From: Corallium rubrum
Lineage: Eukaryota > Cnidaria > Anthozoa > Scleralcyonacea > Coralliidae
Length of the DNA stretch: 64,000 nucleotides
Assembly: GCA_964035015.1 (NCBI GenBank)
Contig: OZ035997.1
Span: 84,099,755 to 84,163,754, forward strand
Direction: 5' to 3'
In this document: one piece after another, positions 55,268 to 64,000 of the stretch
How the letters are laid out: the number at the start of each line of letters is the position of its first letter
Numbering within the stretch: the first letter of the stretch is position 1
Notes under the pieces: model-generated
The model's database searches: none
What the model saw: the letters and a program-made list of their open reading frames with translations, nothing else
What the model was told of the DNA's origin: nothing
Position numbers and translations under genes: made by a program

Positions 55268-55362
55268 ACAAAACACTGAGCCTGCGTTCCAACTGACCTG
55301 CGTGACAAAAAAGGAAAATGTCGTTACTACTTCATTTAAGGTCTACATAACAGTTTGGCTTT
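55268..55362 (-). promoter_or_regulatory. Conserved 5' block of zinc-finger gene C
   Basis: Same arrangement as gene B. Confidence 0.5.
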
Positions 55363-55802
55363 AGGAAAATTTAAAATATGAAAAAAATATATTAAAACTG
55401 ATGATATATTGAAAAAAGATCTTATGCTGAAAAAATCAATACATAAACAAATAAACAAAACGTTGTAAGTCGGGAAAAACAAATATTTATATATATAAAT
55501 AAATATTTATAATTATATACAATGGAACCGTTGACCGCTTAATAGGTGTTCAACATAAATTAACATAAGGCGTGGTAAAGATGTCATTTAATTACTGTTA
55601 AGCAGACACATTTAGAGGCTTGTAAGCAAAATACAGCTTGTTATTTGCATATCACCATTGTCGTAAAAATATACTACAACCACAACTATACGGTGTCGTC
55701 TTTAAACTTGCAATAAGGTTTATTAACAAAACCTTCACATTACAAAAGGCAAACGGCAATGTCTATACCGTAAAGAAGCATAGCGCTCTACTTAGAAAGG
55801 TG

Positions 55803-56039
55803 ATGAACGCGCGTCCGCCCCTTTGGTGGATTTTCCAAGGGACAATACAAGTTCCTTGTATCCATAAAACTGTGCGAAGTGCCGCAAAGTGCGATAAAGC
55901 AGTCGTTAAGGGCAAGCGTGTTAATAGAGGAGGCGTCTATGGTTTAGAAGTTTCGTGTGAATACCATTTCATAGGAGACAAATTTTCCATTGCGTGGTTA
56001 GAAACAAAGCTTGGAAAAGAAGGATTTGAACTTAATTAA
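55803..56039 (+). CDS. Unknown 78-residue ORF, copy of 51401-51637
   Basis: Starts MNARPPLWWIFQGTIQVPCI and ends KLGKEGFELN before a stop and GTAAGT. It differs from the first copy by Gly to Val in RGGVYGLEV. Strong conservation may reflect recent duplication rather than selection. Confidence 0.4.
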   Translation: MNARPPLWWIFQGTIQVPCIHKTVRSAAKCDKAVVKGKRVNRGGVYGLEVSCEYHFIGDKFSIAWLETKLGKEGFELN

Positions 56040-56391
56040 ACAGGGTAAGTTATTGTAGACCATGCATTGGTTTGACAGTAACGGAAGGCCGGACAATACT
56101 TATAGCTATATGCATGTATGGCGGTTTGCAGCACGGAAACACGCAGGGCTAGATTACGGTTGGGCGGGGCCCGCGCGAAATATTTTCAGTGTGGGGCCCC
56201 TTGACCCCCTCCCGCCGTCGATGGCGTTGTGAACACCTTACTGAAAAAAAATTCAAACATATAAAAGATTAAAAATTCTTCATTTTGTCCCAGAAACGAT
56301 TAAACGTTGCCTGTATGTTTACAAAAGGGAAACATATGTCAATAATTTGGTCTGACATCTGCGTGTTTGTGAATAAAAACAGTTAACAATA

Positions 56392-57052
56392 TACACTTGT
56401 TGACTGGCGCCGAGGGAAACATCGAGTTTTACGGACCCGAAGGCTTCAATGTCACCCGAGGGCTTTAGCCCGAGGGTGACATTAAAGCCTAAGGGACCGT
56501 AAAACTCGATGTTTCTCGAGGCAAAAGTCAACAAGCGTTTTGTTATATACCAAAGACTTTTAAAATACGAAATACCAAGTTGACTCGAAACTTGCAAAAG
56601 GCAAAAAGACTTACCAAAACACTTTGACTTTGTCTTCGTAATTTCAATTCAACTAAACAAATACACCAGACTCGACAAGTACAAAGAACAGCTTTAAATT
56701 TATCCAGGTTTTCTTCAGACCTTCTTTGAAGATGTGTATAGATATTCTTTCCTTTGGAAAATGGCATATTTCATAGCAAACAACCTCGAAACAGCTCTTG
56801 TTTTCAAAATGTTCCGAAAAGTCCAAAGTTCTTGATCTGATGCAATAATCATTGTATATTCACGTGAACAACGCATGATTAAAGCTGGCGTCAGAGGGAA
56901 ACATTGCACTGTTTCCTTCTTCGTTGTTGACGTCAGAGGGAAACAGTGCAATGTTTCCCTCGGCAGAAAGAAACATTGAGTTTGTTGAACAACACGTGAC
57001 CATGATTTGACCAATAGGATTTCATCTTTGGCAAACGAAAGTCTTTGGTATA
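56392..57052. mobile_element. 661-bp insertion with 8-bp TSD, proven by an empty site in the window
   Basis: The duplicated spacer at 51980-52012 reads GTTAACAATACAGTATATAT, while here TAACAATA is doubled (56384-56391 and 57053-57060) around 661 bp. The insert is made of nested foldbacks: CGAGGGAAACATCGAGTTTT with its complement at 56494, and GAGGGAAACATTGCACTGTT with its complement near 56940. No transposase frame; an 8-bp duplication suggests hAT. Confidence 0.85.
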
Positions 57053-57299
57053 TAACAATACAGTATATATTACATACAAGGAAAAAAAGTTAAAAGTTAA
57101 TACAGCTAAAAATAGCATAAATAGCCAACATGAAGTCATGAACAACATGTATATGCATGAACATGCTGTTACAGCCTCATTCCTGTCAGCCGAAAGCACC
57201 CATATATAGTGATAAGTCAACCCAGTAAACACAACATCGAAAAATTGTTGAAATGTGTTGTATTTTAACTAGTTTTTATGACATTTCATGACCTTCATT

Positions 57300-57500
57300 G
57301 TTCTTAAAAATCACCCCTCAGAATGCAAGAAATGACATTTCGAAAACTCCAAATTTCAAAAATTTCCGGGGGGCATGTCCCTCCTAGAAGAGTCCCTTTT
57401 TGTAACCCCCCCCCCGGAAAACTTCTTAGAAAGTCCCTGTTCAGCACTTCAGCCCCCCTAGACAAAAACAAAACTCTACGCCTATGTTTGTGGTCACGTG
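57300..57500 (+). mobile_element. hAT-associated terminal fragment
   Basis: Carries AATGCAAGAAATGACATTTC and CCGGGGGGCATGTCCCTCC, like the blocks at 6487 and 17512, then C-rich sequence ending CTCTACGCCTATG, a worn terminus. Confidence 0.45.
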
Positions 57501-57929
57501 AGCGTAGCTAAATTTCAATGTCTACCGAGCGGGCAATAATTGGGAACTTATTGCCTGCTCGGTCAATGAGTTTTCAATTCTTGCCCACTTGAACTTTGAA
57601 CTCTTCACGGCATCCTATAAACAAAAGCTTGTTTGGGACGAAAAAATGAATATTTATAGGTCTTCAAAGCATGTGTGAAGATTAACTGGAGAAATGTATT
57701 GCTGTTCTTTTGTTCTGAGACTCATATTTGTTGGGTTGAAGTGAAATTACAGAGCCCAGGCGAAATGTTTTGGTAAGTTTAGCGTTTGTCTTTTGTGTCT
57801 TTTCCCTTGATAAACGTCGAAGTTATTCAGCGAAACTCAAGCTATATAAAACAATTAGTTTTGTTTTCCCGCTAGTCTCGATGTTTCCCTCGACTTCGTC
57901 TTGAGAAATATCAAGACTCTCGGGAAAAC

Positions 57930-58231
57930 CATAGTCAATCGAGATATGGTCTGGAAACTCGGCAAACTTCAGCGTCTATATAATGAGCTGTGATTTTATG
58001 TTGAACCGTACCTTACACCGTGCACATCCTTTGTTTTAGGTTTATTAATATTTAAATAGCACGGTTGAGTGATTGAACTGAAACGTTGCTATTGGACAAT
58101 TCGTTCATTATACTAAAATACAATGTGTTCAGTGACCGTGCACCGTACACAAAAATGCATAAAGGCGAACAAAAAGATAGACCAAAGACTTTAATTAGCT
58201 GAGTTTCCAAACCATATTTCGATTGACTATG
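57930..58231 (+). mobile_element. MITE, CATAGTCAATC family, copy 2
   Basis: 302 bp with arms CATAGTCAATCGAGATATGG and CCATATTTCGATTGACTATG, flanked by GGAAAAC at 57923-57929 and 58232-58238. It is the inverted counterpart of 2279-2578. Both copies have 7-bp duplications. Confidence 0.9.
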
Positions 58232-58271
58232 GGAAAACAAAACTAACTCGGGGGCAGACATTAAGTGAATA

Positions 58272-58603
58272 TTATTATATTACAACGGTTAACGGCAAGA
58301 AAAGAAAATTCAAAATTTTAAAATTTTGAATTTAAACTGGTACAAACGGAAAATAAACTATAGTACATACAAGGATAGAAGAATTAAAACGGAATTAAAG
58401 GAATGCATGCTATCTATTACAATTTACAAGTCAAAGTGACAAAGTACATGCTACAAGAAAAGCGTCAGCTCTTTACTGGCTTTTAGACCAGAATTTAACT
58501 CTGGCGAGTTGAGTTTAATTAATAGGGCTTCTAAGATAAATAGGTTTAAAATTTTAAAATTTTGAATTTTCTTATCTTGCCATTAACCGTTGTAATATAA
58601 CTC
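58272..58603. mobile_element. MITE with TTATATTACAACGGTTAA arms
   Basis: Arms of about 55 bp (TTATATTACAACGGTTAACG and CCATTAACCGTTGTAATATAA, each with ATTTTAAAATTTTGAATTT) enclose about 220 bp. The target duplication is unclear. Confidence 0.8.
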
Positions 58604-58724
58604 TAGTTATTTTAATCCTATTTCACCATGCATCCTTGTATATATAGAACGTAGATATTTGATTCTAGTGACTTGGTCCGATGATGATTTTGTAATAAAA
58701 TCGAAACATCACCGTTTCAATTGT

Positions 58725-59090
58725 TGTCTTGTTTTTAGCTCATATTTTGAGTTTCAAGATGTTTTATTTTCGGTTTATACTTTGTCTTGTATTTTTTTAA
58801 AAACAGGCAGTCTGATTGTACTGGTTTGTTTTTTATAGTCCTATTATATATACCTTCGAGTTGATTCTTGCTGATCCAAAAAGCGACTTTCTTTATTCTC
58901 GTCAAGAGATTCTCGTCAACAATAAATGATTTTGCAATGTTAAAAGACGGTTTATCTTGCTAGCGCTATCGTGATCGCTAAATGATTTTAAATGTTGACG
59001 TCAGCCATACAATCAATAATTTTGGTGCTTCGTATTGTTACCACTCCCCAAAAATTTCACGGCGCAATTTGAACATCCAACCAAGGACTA
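58725..59090 (+). repeat. Segment duplicated from 44343-44735
   Basis: Includes AGCTCATATTTTGAGTTTC and GATTTTGCAATGTTAAAAGA, then continues to CAATTTGAACATCCAACCAA. Confidence 0.85.
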
Positions 59091-59410
59091 TATATACTAG
59101 TACAGCGAAACACGCGTCTGTAGATTGAACTATGTATGCTCCATCACTTCGGTGTTGTTGAGCACTCTGTGAAGTTGCCGTGGGTACCTATTAGCGATGC
59201 AACGCTCACTACCCTTGTGGAAGTTTGAGCACTCTGGGCCCATGCGCACTTCACGCTATCTGAATGTACTTCACCATGCCAATGCTGTCCCACATGCGGT
59301 TGTCACCGACGATCGCATGTGTATAAGTATAATAATTGGTGAAATTCATTCAGATTGTTCCAAACTGCACTGATGAGCTGTAGTACAGCGAAACACGTGT
59401 CTGTAGATTG

Positions 59411-59412
<2 letters not shown>
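59091..59412. other. Non-coding region with a short direct repeat
   Basis: AGTACAGCGAAACACGYGTCTGTAGATTGAACTAT occurs at about 59099 and 59381, in direct orientation 282 bp apart. Confidence 0.5.

Positions 59413-59477
<65 letters not shown>
59413..59477. repeat. (TA)n microsatellite
   Basis: About 32 TA units. Confidence 0.95.
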
Positions 59478-59478
<1 letters not shown>

Positions 59479-59581
59479 TATTTACAGAATGAGTGACCGT
59501 TCTGTATCGGGGTATACAGACACGAGGCGAAGCCGAGTGCCTGTAACCCGATACAGAACGGACACGAATTCTGTAAATGAC
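59478..59581. mobile_element. Foldback element with AGGCGAAGCCGAGTG centre, copy 2
   Basis: ATTTACAGAAT and GTTCTGTATCGGG are mirrored by CCCGATACAGAAC and ATTCTGTAAAT. The centre GAGGCGAAGCCGAGTGCC is shared with 14213-14404, and both adjoin TA repeats. Confidence 0.8.
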
Positions 59582-59865
59582 TTCTAAAACGCCTATTAAG
59601 GTAACTAAACAAAAATAAATCATGTTAACAGCTGATAAACCTTCGAGGTAAGGTTTAATAGGCTACGAATATTGAATTAGTGATACGAGCATGCGCTTTA
59701 ATTTAATATTAGTCCCACATTTTCTATTCTACGTGACGTGGCATAAATGGCCATACTGATCATGGTTGGGCAACAAATGTTTGAATCTTCATCTTGTATG
59801 AGGACGCTACCAGCGTACCTCACTCAAGAGACTGTAGTTGAATGCGAAGTGTCTGTACACTTGCT

Positions 59866-59963
59866 ACAGAACTGATATGATCAGTGTCTGTAAATGTGAT
59901 ACAGAACTGATGTTTTATTAAACAGTTCTGTATCACATTTACAGACACTGATATCAGTTCTGT
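59866..59963. repeat. 98-bp palindrome
   Basis: ACAGAACTGATATGATCAGT at the left is mirrored at the right, with CTGTAAATGTGATACAGAAC in each arm and a short loop. Confidence 0.9.
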
Positions 59964-60036
59964 GCCGGGGTAAACAGACATTGATTAAACATTAATATCT
60001 TTTGAATTTTCCTCATGAATTATTATTGAGTTTTAG

Positions 60037-60090
<54 letters not shown>

Positions 60091-60118
60091 GGTACATGAT
60101 GCGGAGTTGATAAACCCC

Positions 60119-60152
<34 letters not shown>

Positions 60153-60158
60153 GGTTTA
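60037..60158. repeat. (TA)n repeats with inverted GGGGTTTATCA segments
   Basis: TA runs at 60037-60088 and 60118-60150 flank GATGCGGAGTTGATAAACCC, which is the inverse of GGGTTTATCAGCTCCGCATC at 60153. Confidence 0.85.
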
Positions 60159-60277
60159 TCAGCTCCGCATCATGTACACCATGCTTGCTTCTGATTGGCC
60201 AATACTTGAAATTGTTGCCAACCAAAAAATTATTGGCCAATCAGAAGAAGGGATGACGTTCATGACATCAGACCTGA
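60159..60277. mobile_element. 120-bp palindrome, zinc-finger gene D
   Basis: Family palindrome. Its left end here also takes part in the TA-flanked inverted repeat. Confidence 0.8.
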
Positions 60278-60594
60278 TTATAATAAAATTTATTACACAC
60301 AAACAGTATTATGATAACTAATTACTTACATCAACCAGGATTCATTGTAACCCTGGTTTCAAAATACAGCTGTATTACCCAAATAGCATGCACTTACTTC
60401 TGGCAAACTAAACACACCTTTTCAAAACCCTTTCCCTACTACAGTAGTCTTTCTTTGACAAATAAAATATTAAAAGGCCACCATGGTAGGCAAATTAAGG
60501 GTTTAAAGAGGTCTAGAGGTCTTCCCTTGACAAGTAAAATCATCTGGTGTTAGCCAGAGTAAAATACTAAGAGGGCACCATGGTAGGGAGAAGG

Positions 60595-61806
60595 TCAATG
60601 AACTTCAGTCATGTGCTTTACCAATGCACTAGCTAAGTCAAATGTGACATCACATTTCAAACATATGTACTGCATCCCATTTGGTTCTGTGGCTTCAAGT
60701 TCATGGGTCAACAAATGTCGATCAAATGCTTTACAATCAAAATCCAAGTTACAGTAATTACACTTGAAACTTTTTCCTGTGTTATGTGTCTTTTGATGAT
60801 TTACAAAACTCACATGATGGGAAAATGCTTTGTCACAGAAATCACATTTGAATGGTTTCTCTCCAGTATGTGTTCTTTTATGATATAGTAAGCCACTTGA
60901 CTTAGAAAATGAATTGTCACAGACATCACATTTGAAAGGTTTCTCTCCAGTATGTGTTCTTTTATGATATAGTAAGCCACTTGACTTAGAAAATGATTTG
61001 TCACAGACATCACATTTGAATGGTTTCTCCCCAGTATGTGTTCTTTTATGAGATAGTAAGCTACTTGACTGGGAAAATGTCTTTTTACAGACATCACATT
61101 TGTATGGTTTCTCTCCAGTATGGGTTCTTTTATGATCTGTCAAGTTACATGAATAAGAAAATGTCTTTTTACAGACATCACATTTGAAAGGTTTTTCTCG
61201 AGTATGTGTTCTTTTATGACGTTGCAGGGTAGCTAAACCAGTAAATGTTTTGTTGCAGAAATCACATTTGAAAGGTTTCTCTCCAGTATGTGTTCTTTTA
61301 TGATATAGTAAGCAGCTTGAATACGAAAATGTCTTCTTACAGACATCACATTTAAATGGTTTCTCCCCAGTATGTGTTCTTTTATGAGATAGTAAGCTAC
61401 TTGACTGGGAAAATGTCTTTTTACAGACATCACATTTGTATGGTTTCTCTCCAGTATGGGTTCTTTTATGATCTGTCAAGTTACATGAATAAGAAAATGT
61501 CTTTTTACAGACATCACATTTGAAAGGTTTTTCTCGAGTATGTGTTCTTTTATGACGTTGCAGGGTAGCTAAACCAGTAAATGTTTTGTTGCAGAAATCA
61601 CATTTGAAAGGTTTCTCTCCAGTATGTGTTCTTTTATGATATAGTAAGCAGCTTGAATACGAAAATGTCTTCTTACAGACACCACATCTGAATTGTTTCT
61701 CTCCAGTATGTAATACTAATATATGACGTCTTAAACTTGATAAACTACCAAATGTCTTGGTGCAGGCTGGACACCTATGAGACTTTTTCCCATTCATGTT
61801 ACTCAT
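60595..61806 (-). CDS. C2H2 zinc-finger protein D, intact, 14 fingers
   Basis: From the ATG at 61806 the protein has 403 residues. After MSNMNGKKSHRCPACTKTFG come fourteen fingers. Fingers 2-5 (helices YSSCLLYHK, GLATLQRHK, YSCNLTDHK, QSSSLLSHK) are repeated exactly as fingers 6-9, including the unusual THTREKPF linker. Fingers 10 and 11 are KSSGLLYHK twins. The fixed tail (HHVSFVNHQ, CKAFDRHL, LASALVKHM) ends MTEVH. All zinc ligands are intact. The in-frame upstream segment KGGVWRIDKTKSCLKREGSV is conserved in the family and may come from a spliced 5' exon. Expected to bind DNA in the nucleus; no effector domain is visible. Confidence 0.85.
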   Translation of the reverse strand: MSNMNGKKSHRCPACTKTFGSLSSLRRHILVLHTGEKQFRCGVCKKTFSYSSCLLYHKRTHTGEKPFKCDFCNKTFTGLATLQRHKRTHTREKPFKCDVCKKTFSYSCNLTDHKRTHTGEKPYKCDVCKKTFSQSSSLLSHKRTHTGEKPFKCDVCKKTFSYSSCLLYHKRTHTGEKPFKCDFCNKTFTGLATLQRHKRTHTREKPFKCDVCKKTFSYSCNLTDHKRTHTGEKPYKCDVCKKTFSQSSSLLSHKRTHTGEKPFKCDVCDKSFSKSSGLLYHKRTHTGEKPFKCDVCDNSFSKSSGLLYHKRTHTGEKPFKCDFCDKAFSHHVSFVNHQKTHNTGKSFKCNYCNLDFDCKAFDRHLLTHELEATEPNGMQYICLKCDVTFDLASALVKHMTEVH

Positions 61807-61929
61807 TACAGATCCTTCACGTTTCAGACAGCTCTTCGTTTTATCAATTCTCCACACACCACCTTTGATTTCCAACAAAATATGTCAAATAAAGATAAAT
61901 CCGAAACTCGGCAACAGCGCAATGAGCGC

Positions 61930-62015
61930 ATAAAGACAAAACGCTGAGCCTGTGTTCCAACTGACCTGCGTGACAAAAAAGGAAAACGTCGCAACTACTT
62001 CATTTAAGGTCTTCA
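61930..62015 (-). promoter_or_regulatory. Conserved 5' block of zinc-finger gene D
   Basis: GAGCCTGTGTTCCAACTGAC followed by CTACTTCATTTAAGGTCTTC. The distal AACAGTTTGGCTTTAGG part present in the other minus copies is missing. Confidence 0.45.
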
Positions 62016-62619
62016 AAAATTTAAAATATGAAAAAAAATATATTAAAATTGATATATTGAAAAAAGATTCTATGCTGAAAAAATCAATATGTAAACAAAA
62101 AGTTGTATGTCGGGAAAAACAAATATTTTTATATGAATAAAGATTTAAAATTATATACAATGGAACCTCTATTAAGCGGCCACCCTCGTGGAAATGGAGG
62201 GTGACCACCTTAATAGGGGTTGGCCGCTTAATAGGTGTTCACGGGGGGGGGGGGGGGGGGGGCATGAAGCGGACTTGCACATGCACATTGAGATTATTGA
62301 AAACGAGGCTTTACTATGCTGAGTTATGCATCTGAAATTGAATGAGTACCTCCTAAAATCAGGACATAGAGTATATAGTTTGCAGTTCTCTTTCACGATT
62401 TGTTTGAGACTTTGTCGCGCAACGGAGATACAATTCGAATTCAGTCAGTCTGGTTTGAGTATATTAAAGTTTATAGGTTAAATATTTGATTTGCAGTGCT
62501 TGTTTGTTTGTTTTTTTGCGTATGTATACGTACAGAGTGCTGACGAGTTTACACTGTGGTTTTAAATACACTCGCGACTCGTTCATGTTTGACGCATTTG
62601 AGTATACATACGCTCGTAA
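62016..62619. other. Duplicated spacer and poly-G tract upstream of gene D
   Basis: 62030-62230 matches the spacers upstream of genes B and C. A run of about 19 G lies at 62245-62263. Beyond it I see no feature up to the nuclease fragment. Confidence 0.5.
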
Positions 62620-63348
62620 ACGTATGTCACTTCTCTCATCAAGGTGTGCATTGAAAAGGGATACGATTACGTTGTCTCGCCTTATGAGAGTGATGCTCAG
62701 CTTACTTATCTGCAAAAGATCGGCCTTATCGATTACATTTTGTCTGAAGACTCAGACCTTCTCGTCTTTGGAAGTTCGGAATATACAAAGGTTATTTTTT
62801 AAGATTAATTTACTTAATATGGACAGGGAATTAATTGTTCCAAGCAAGTCTCATCAACTCTATTTATTCTCTGAAGATATTTTTCGTTACATGTGTGTAT
62901 TGTCTGGATGTGATTATTTACCTTCAATGAGGGGTATTGGATTGAACAGAACATTTGCTGCAATCAAAGAAAAACCTGCCCCTCGTGATGCAATTAATTT
63001 TCTAAAGGAGAAGCACAACATAACTGCCCCTGCCAATTATGAGAAAAATCTTCAACTAGCAATTCGTTCATTTCTCAGTCATCCAGTATTCAACCCTTTT
63101 TATTTGACCCAAGTCCCCCTTTACAAAACCGAAACTGGCAATGATAGAACCTTTTTACACAAATGGCAGGGATGACCTTACCCAATTTTATTGAAGGCAA
63201 TGTTGATCCTACAAAGCCGAATAATATACAATCATTATTCTCTTTGGACAAGCCAACAATAAACGCATATGCCATTGGGCTTTTCAAGCCACAAAATGTA
63301 AGTAGCACTAACGAATACCGAAAGGAAAATCCTGAAGAGACTGTGTGA
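62620..63348 (+). pseudogene. EXO1-like 5'-nuclease fragment, frameshifted
   Basis: The frame from 62620 reads TYVTSLIKVCIEKGYDYVVS, then YESDAQLTYLQKIGLIDYIL and SEDSDLLVFGSSEYTKVIF. This is the XPG-I region of FEN1/EXO1 nucleases, with the metal-binding E/D residues of ESDAQ and SEDSD. At a T6 run (62787) the frame shifts by one and continues FRYMCVLSGCDYLPSMRGIG, the helix-hairpin-helix with its Asp. Near 63165 it shifts again to LPNFIEGNVDPTKPNNIQSL and reaches FKPQN followed by GTAAGT. The N-terminal XPG-N half is absent and a stop lies just before 62620. It could be a pseudogene, a transposon-encoded nuclease, or a gene with assembly errors in homopolymers. Confidence 0.7.
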
Positions 63349-63349
63349 A

Positions 63350-63754
63350 AAAACTGCACACAACACAGTTGATGGTGTGGGGAACACCAGTGATGATGAG
63401 GAGCATACTTTACATTTCAAGGTTCTGGGAAGTGCACACCATAAAGAAATGCAAGATTCTTTAGAACAGGGTGTCTTGGCCATGAATGAGCAACAAAAAC
63501 AAGTTGCAGCACATCTACAACCAGAACCTACTAATGACTATGACAGCAATGCCATTTTAGTTCAGATCGTTTATGGTGAAGGTTTTAAAGCTGTTGGATA
63601 TATTACCTGGGAGGTGACAGGGCTACTAAATGCATTGTTAAGTGACAACAAAATAATTTCAGTTGACATTAAACATATAAGATTCCAAATAACTTTTCAG
63701 AACATTGGAATTTTACATAACCATATTAATTACCAAAAGGGGACCTTGGGATAA
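63350..63754 (+). CDS. HIRAN-like domain downstream of the nuclease fragment
   Basis: An open frame without a clear own ATG reads NTSDDEEHTLHFKVLG, then HLQPEPTNDYDSNAILVQIV and FKAVGYITWEVTGLLNALLS, ending at 63754. The pattern EP.N.YD.NAI.V...G..VGY...E and the length fit a HIRAN domain, which binds DNA ends or stalled forks. It directly follows the nuclease region and, read through the frame before 63350, would be its C-terminal extension. A nuclease-HIRAN fusion would suit DNA-end processing. Confidence 0.55.
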   Translation, partial: KTAHNTVDGVGNTSDDEEHTLHFKVLGSAHHKEMQDSLEQGVLAMNEQQKQVAAHLQPEPTNDYDSNAILVQIVYGEGFKAVGYITWEVTGLLNALLSDNKIISVDIKHIRFQITFQNIGILHNHINYQKGTLG

Positions 63755-64000
63755 AAGCATTACAGGTTTGCATAAAATTGACCCTAAGTCATGAAACATT
63801 TTGACTTCATTGGTATAGGTTTTGAAATTTTAATTTTCAAAATCCACAAAATTCTAGTTCATAATTTACAGAGTAAATTAAATTTTTGTTTCAATTGAAA
63901 ACAATGAACTGAGTTGATTTTGCTTTATTCTGTTACTTTGACAATCTCAGTTTGTTCTTCGCCCAGTTTACCCTATAAATAATGACCATGCAGTTCTTAA
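63755..64000. other. 3' flank of the nuclease-HIRAN unit
   Basis: AT-rich, without coding signal; may be 3'UTR. Confidence 0.4.

Noticed and set aside
44741..60277. CRISPR-like interpretation of dispersed palindromes
   Set aside because: The copies are kilobases apart and have no spacers; the genome is clearly animal.

Overview
The window is AT-rich eukaryotic DNA from an invertebrate-type animal genome, possibly a marine invertebrate such as a cnidarian. The evidence is the mix of C2H2 zinc-finger arrays with TGEKPF linkers, Ty3/gypsy, BEL/Pao, R4/Dong-like and hAT elements, a TKL-like kinase exon and an EXO1-like nuclease. The phylum is inferred, not proven. Host genes are few; most of the window is nested transposons, foldback elements and microsatellites.

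Layout. 1-900: a broken zinc-finger gene interrupted by a MITE and cut off by a gypsy fragment. 896-4393: decayed Ty3/gypsy copy on the minus strand, itself carrying a MITE, a 510-bp tandem duplication and a TTAA foldback. 4395-7480: hAT-like ends and the 3' end of a BEL/Pao element split by a hAT copy. 7481-9060: zinc-finger gene 1 (+). 9730-14212: an apparently full-length R4/Dong-like retrotransposon with a restriction-enzyme-like endonuclease, lying between CTA microsatellites next to 58 GCT units. 14213-19300: foldbacks, a tRNA-like SINE head and microsatellites. 19440-21666: a second R4-like copy, 5'-inverted and interrupted inside its zinc knuckle by two LINE 3' ends. 21667-31101: a Ty3/gypsy LTR element with nearly identical LTRs, a tRNA-Leu-type primer site and a TTTAAAC gag-pol slippery site. 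It is split by a hAT-like element in gag and by a long-TIR element in pol that carries a protein-kinase N-lobe. 31660-33000: zinc-finger gene 2 (+). 33900-44700: TIR elements with small ORFs, a three-copy repeat family, a gypsy gag fragment and two minisatellites. 44740-62200: segmentally duplicated array of four minus-strand zinc-finger genes (two intact, two broken) with shared promoter-like blocks, a shared palindrome near each 3' end, and hAT debris. 62620-63754: EXO1-like nuclease domain followed by a HIRAN-like domain in broken frames.

Function. The zinc-finger copies form one young, dispersed family sharing a 5' block, an N-terminal finger, a modular middle array and a fixed three-finger tail. 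Intact copies are at 49433-50476 and 60595-61806. The most interesting material is in the transposons. Several carry short ATG-started ORFs, two of them ending exactly at a splice-donor-like site, and one carries a kinase N-lobe beside a divergent ORF, as expected of elements that capture or donate 5' exons.
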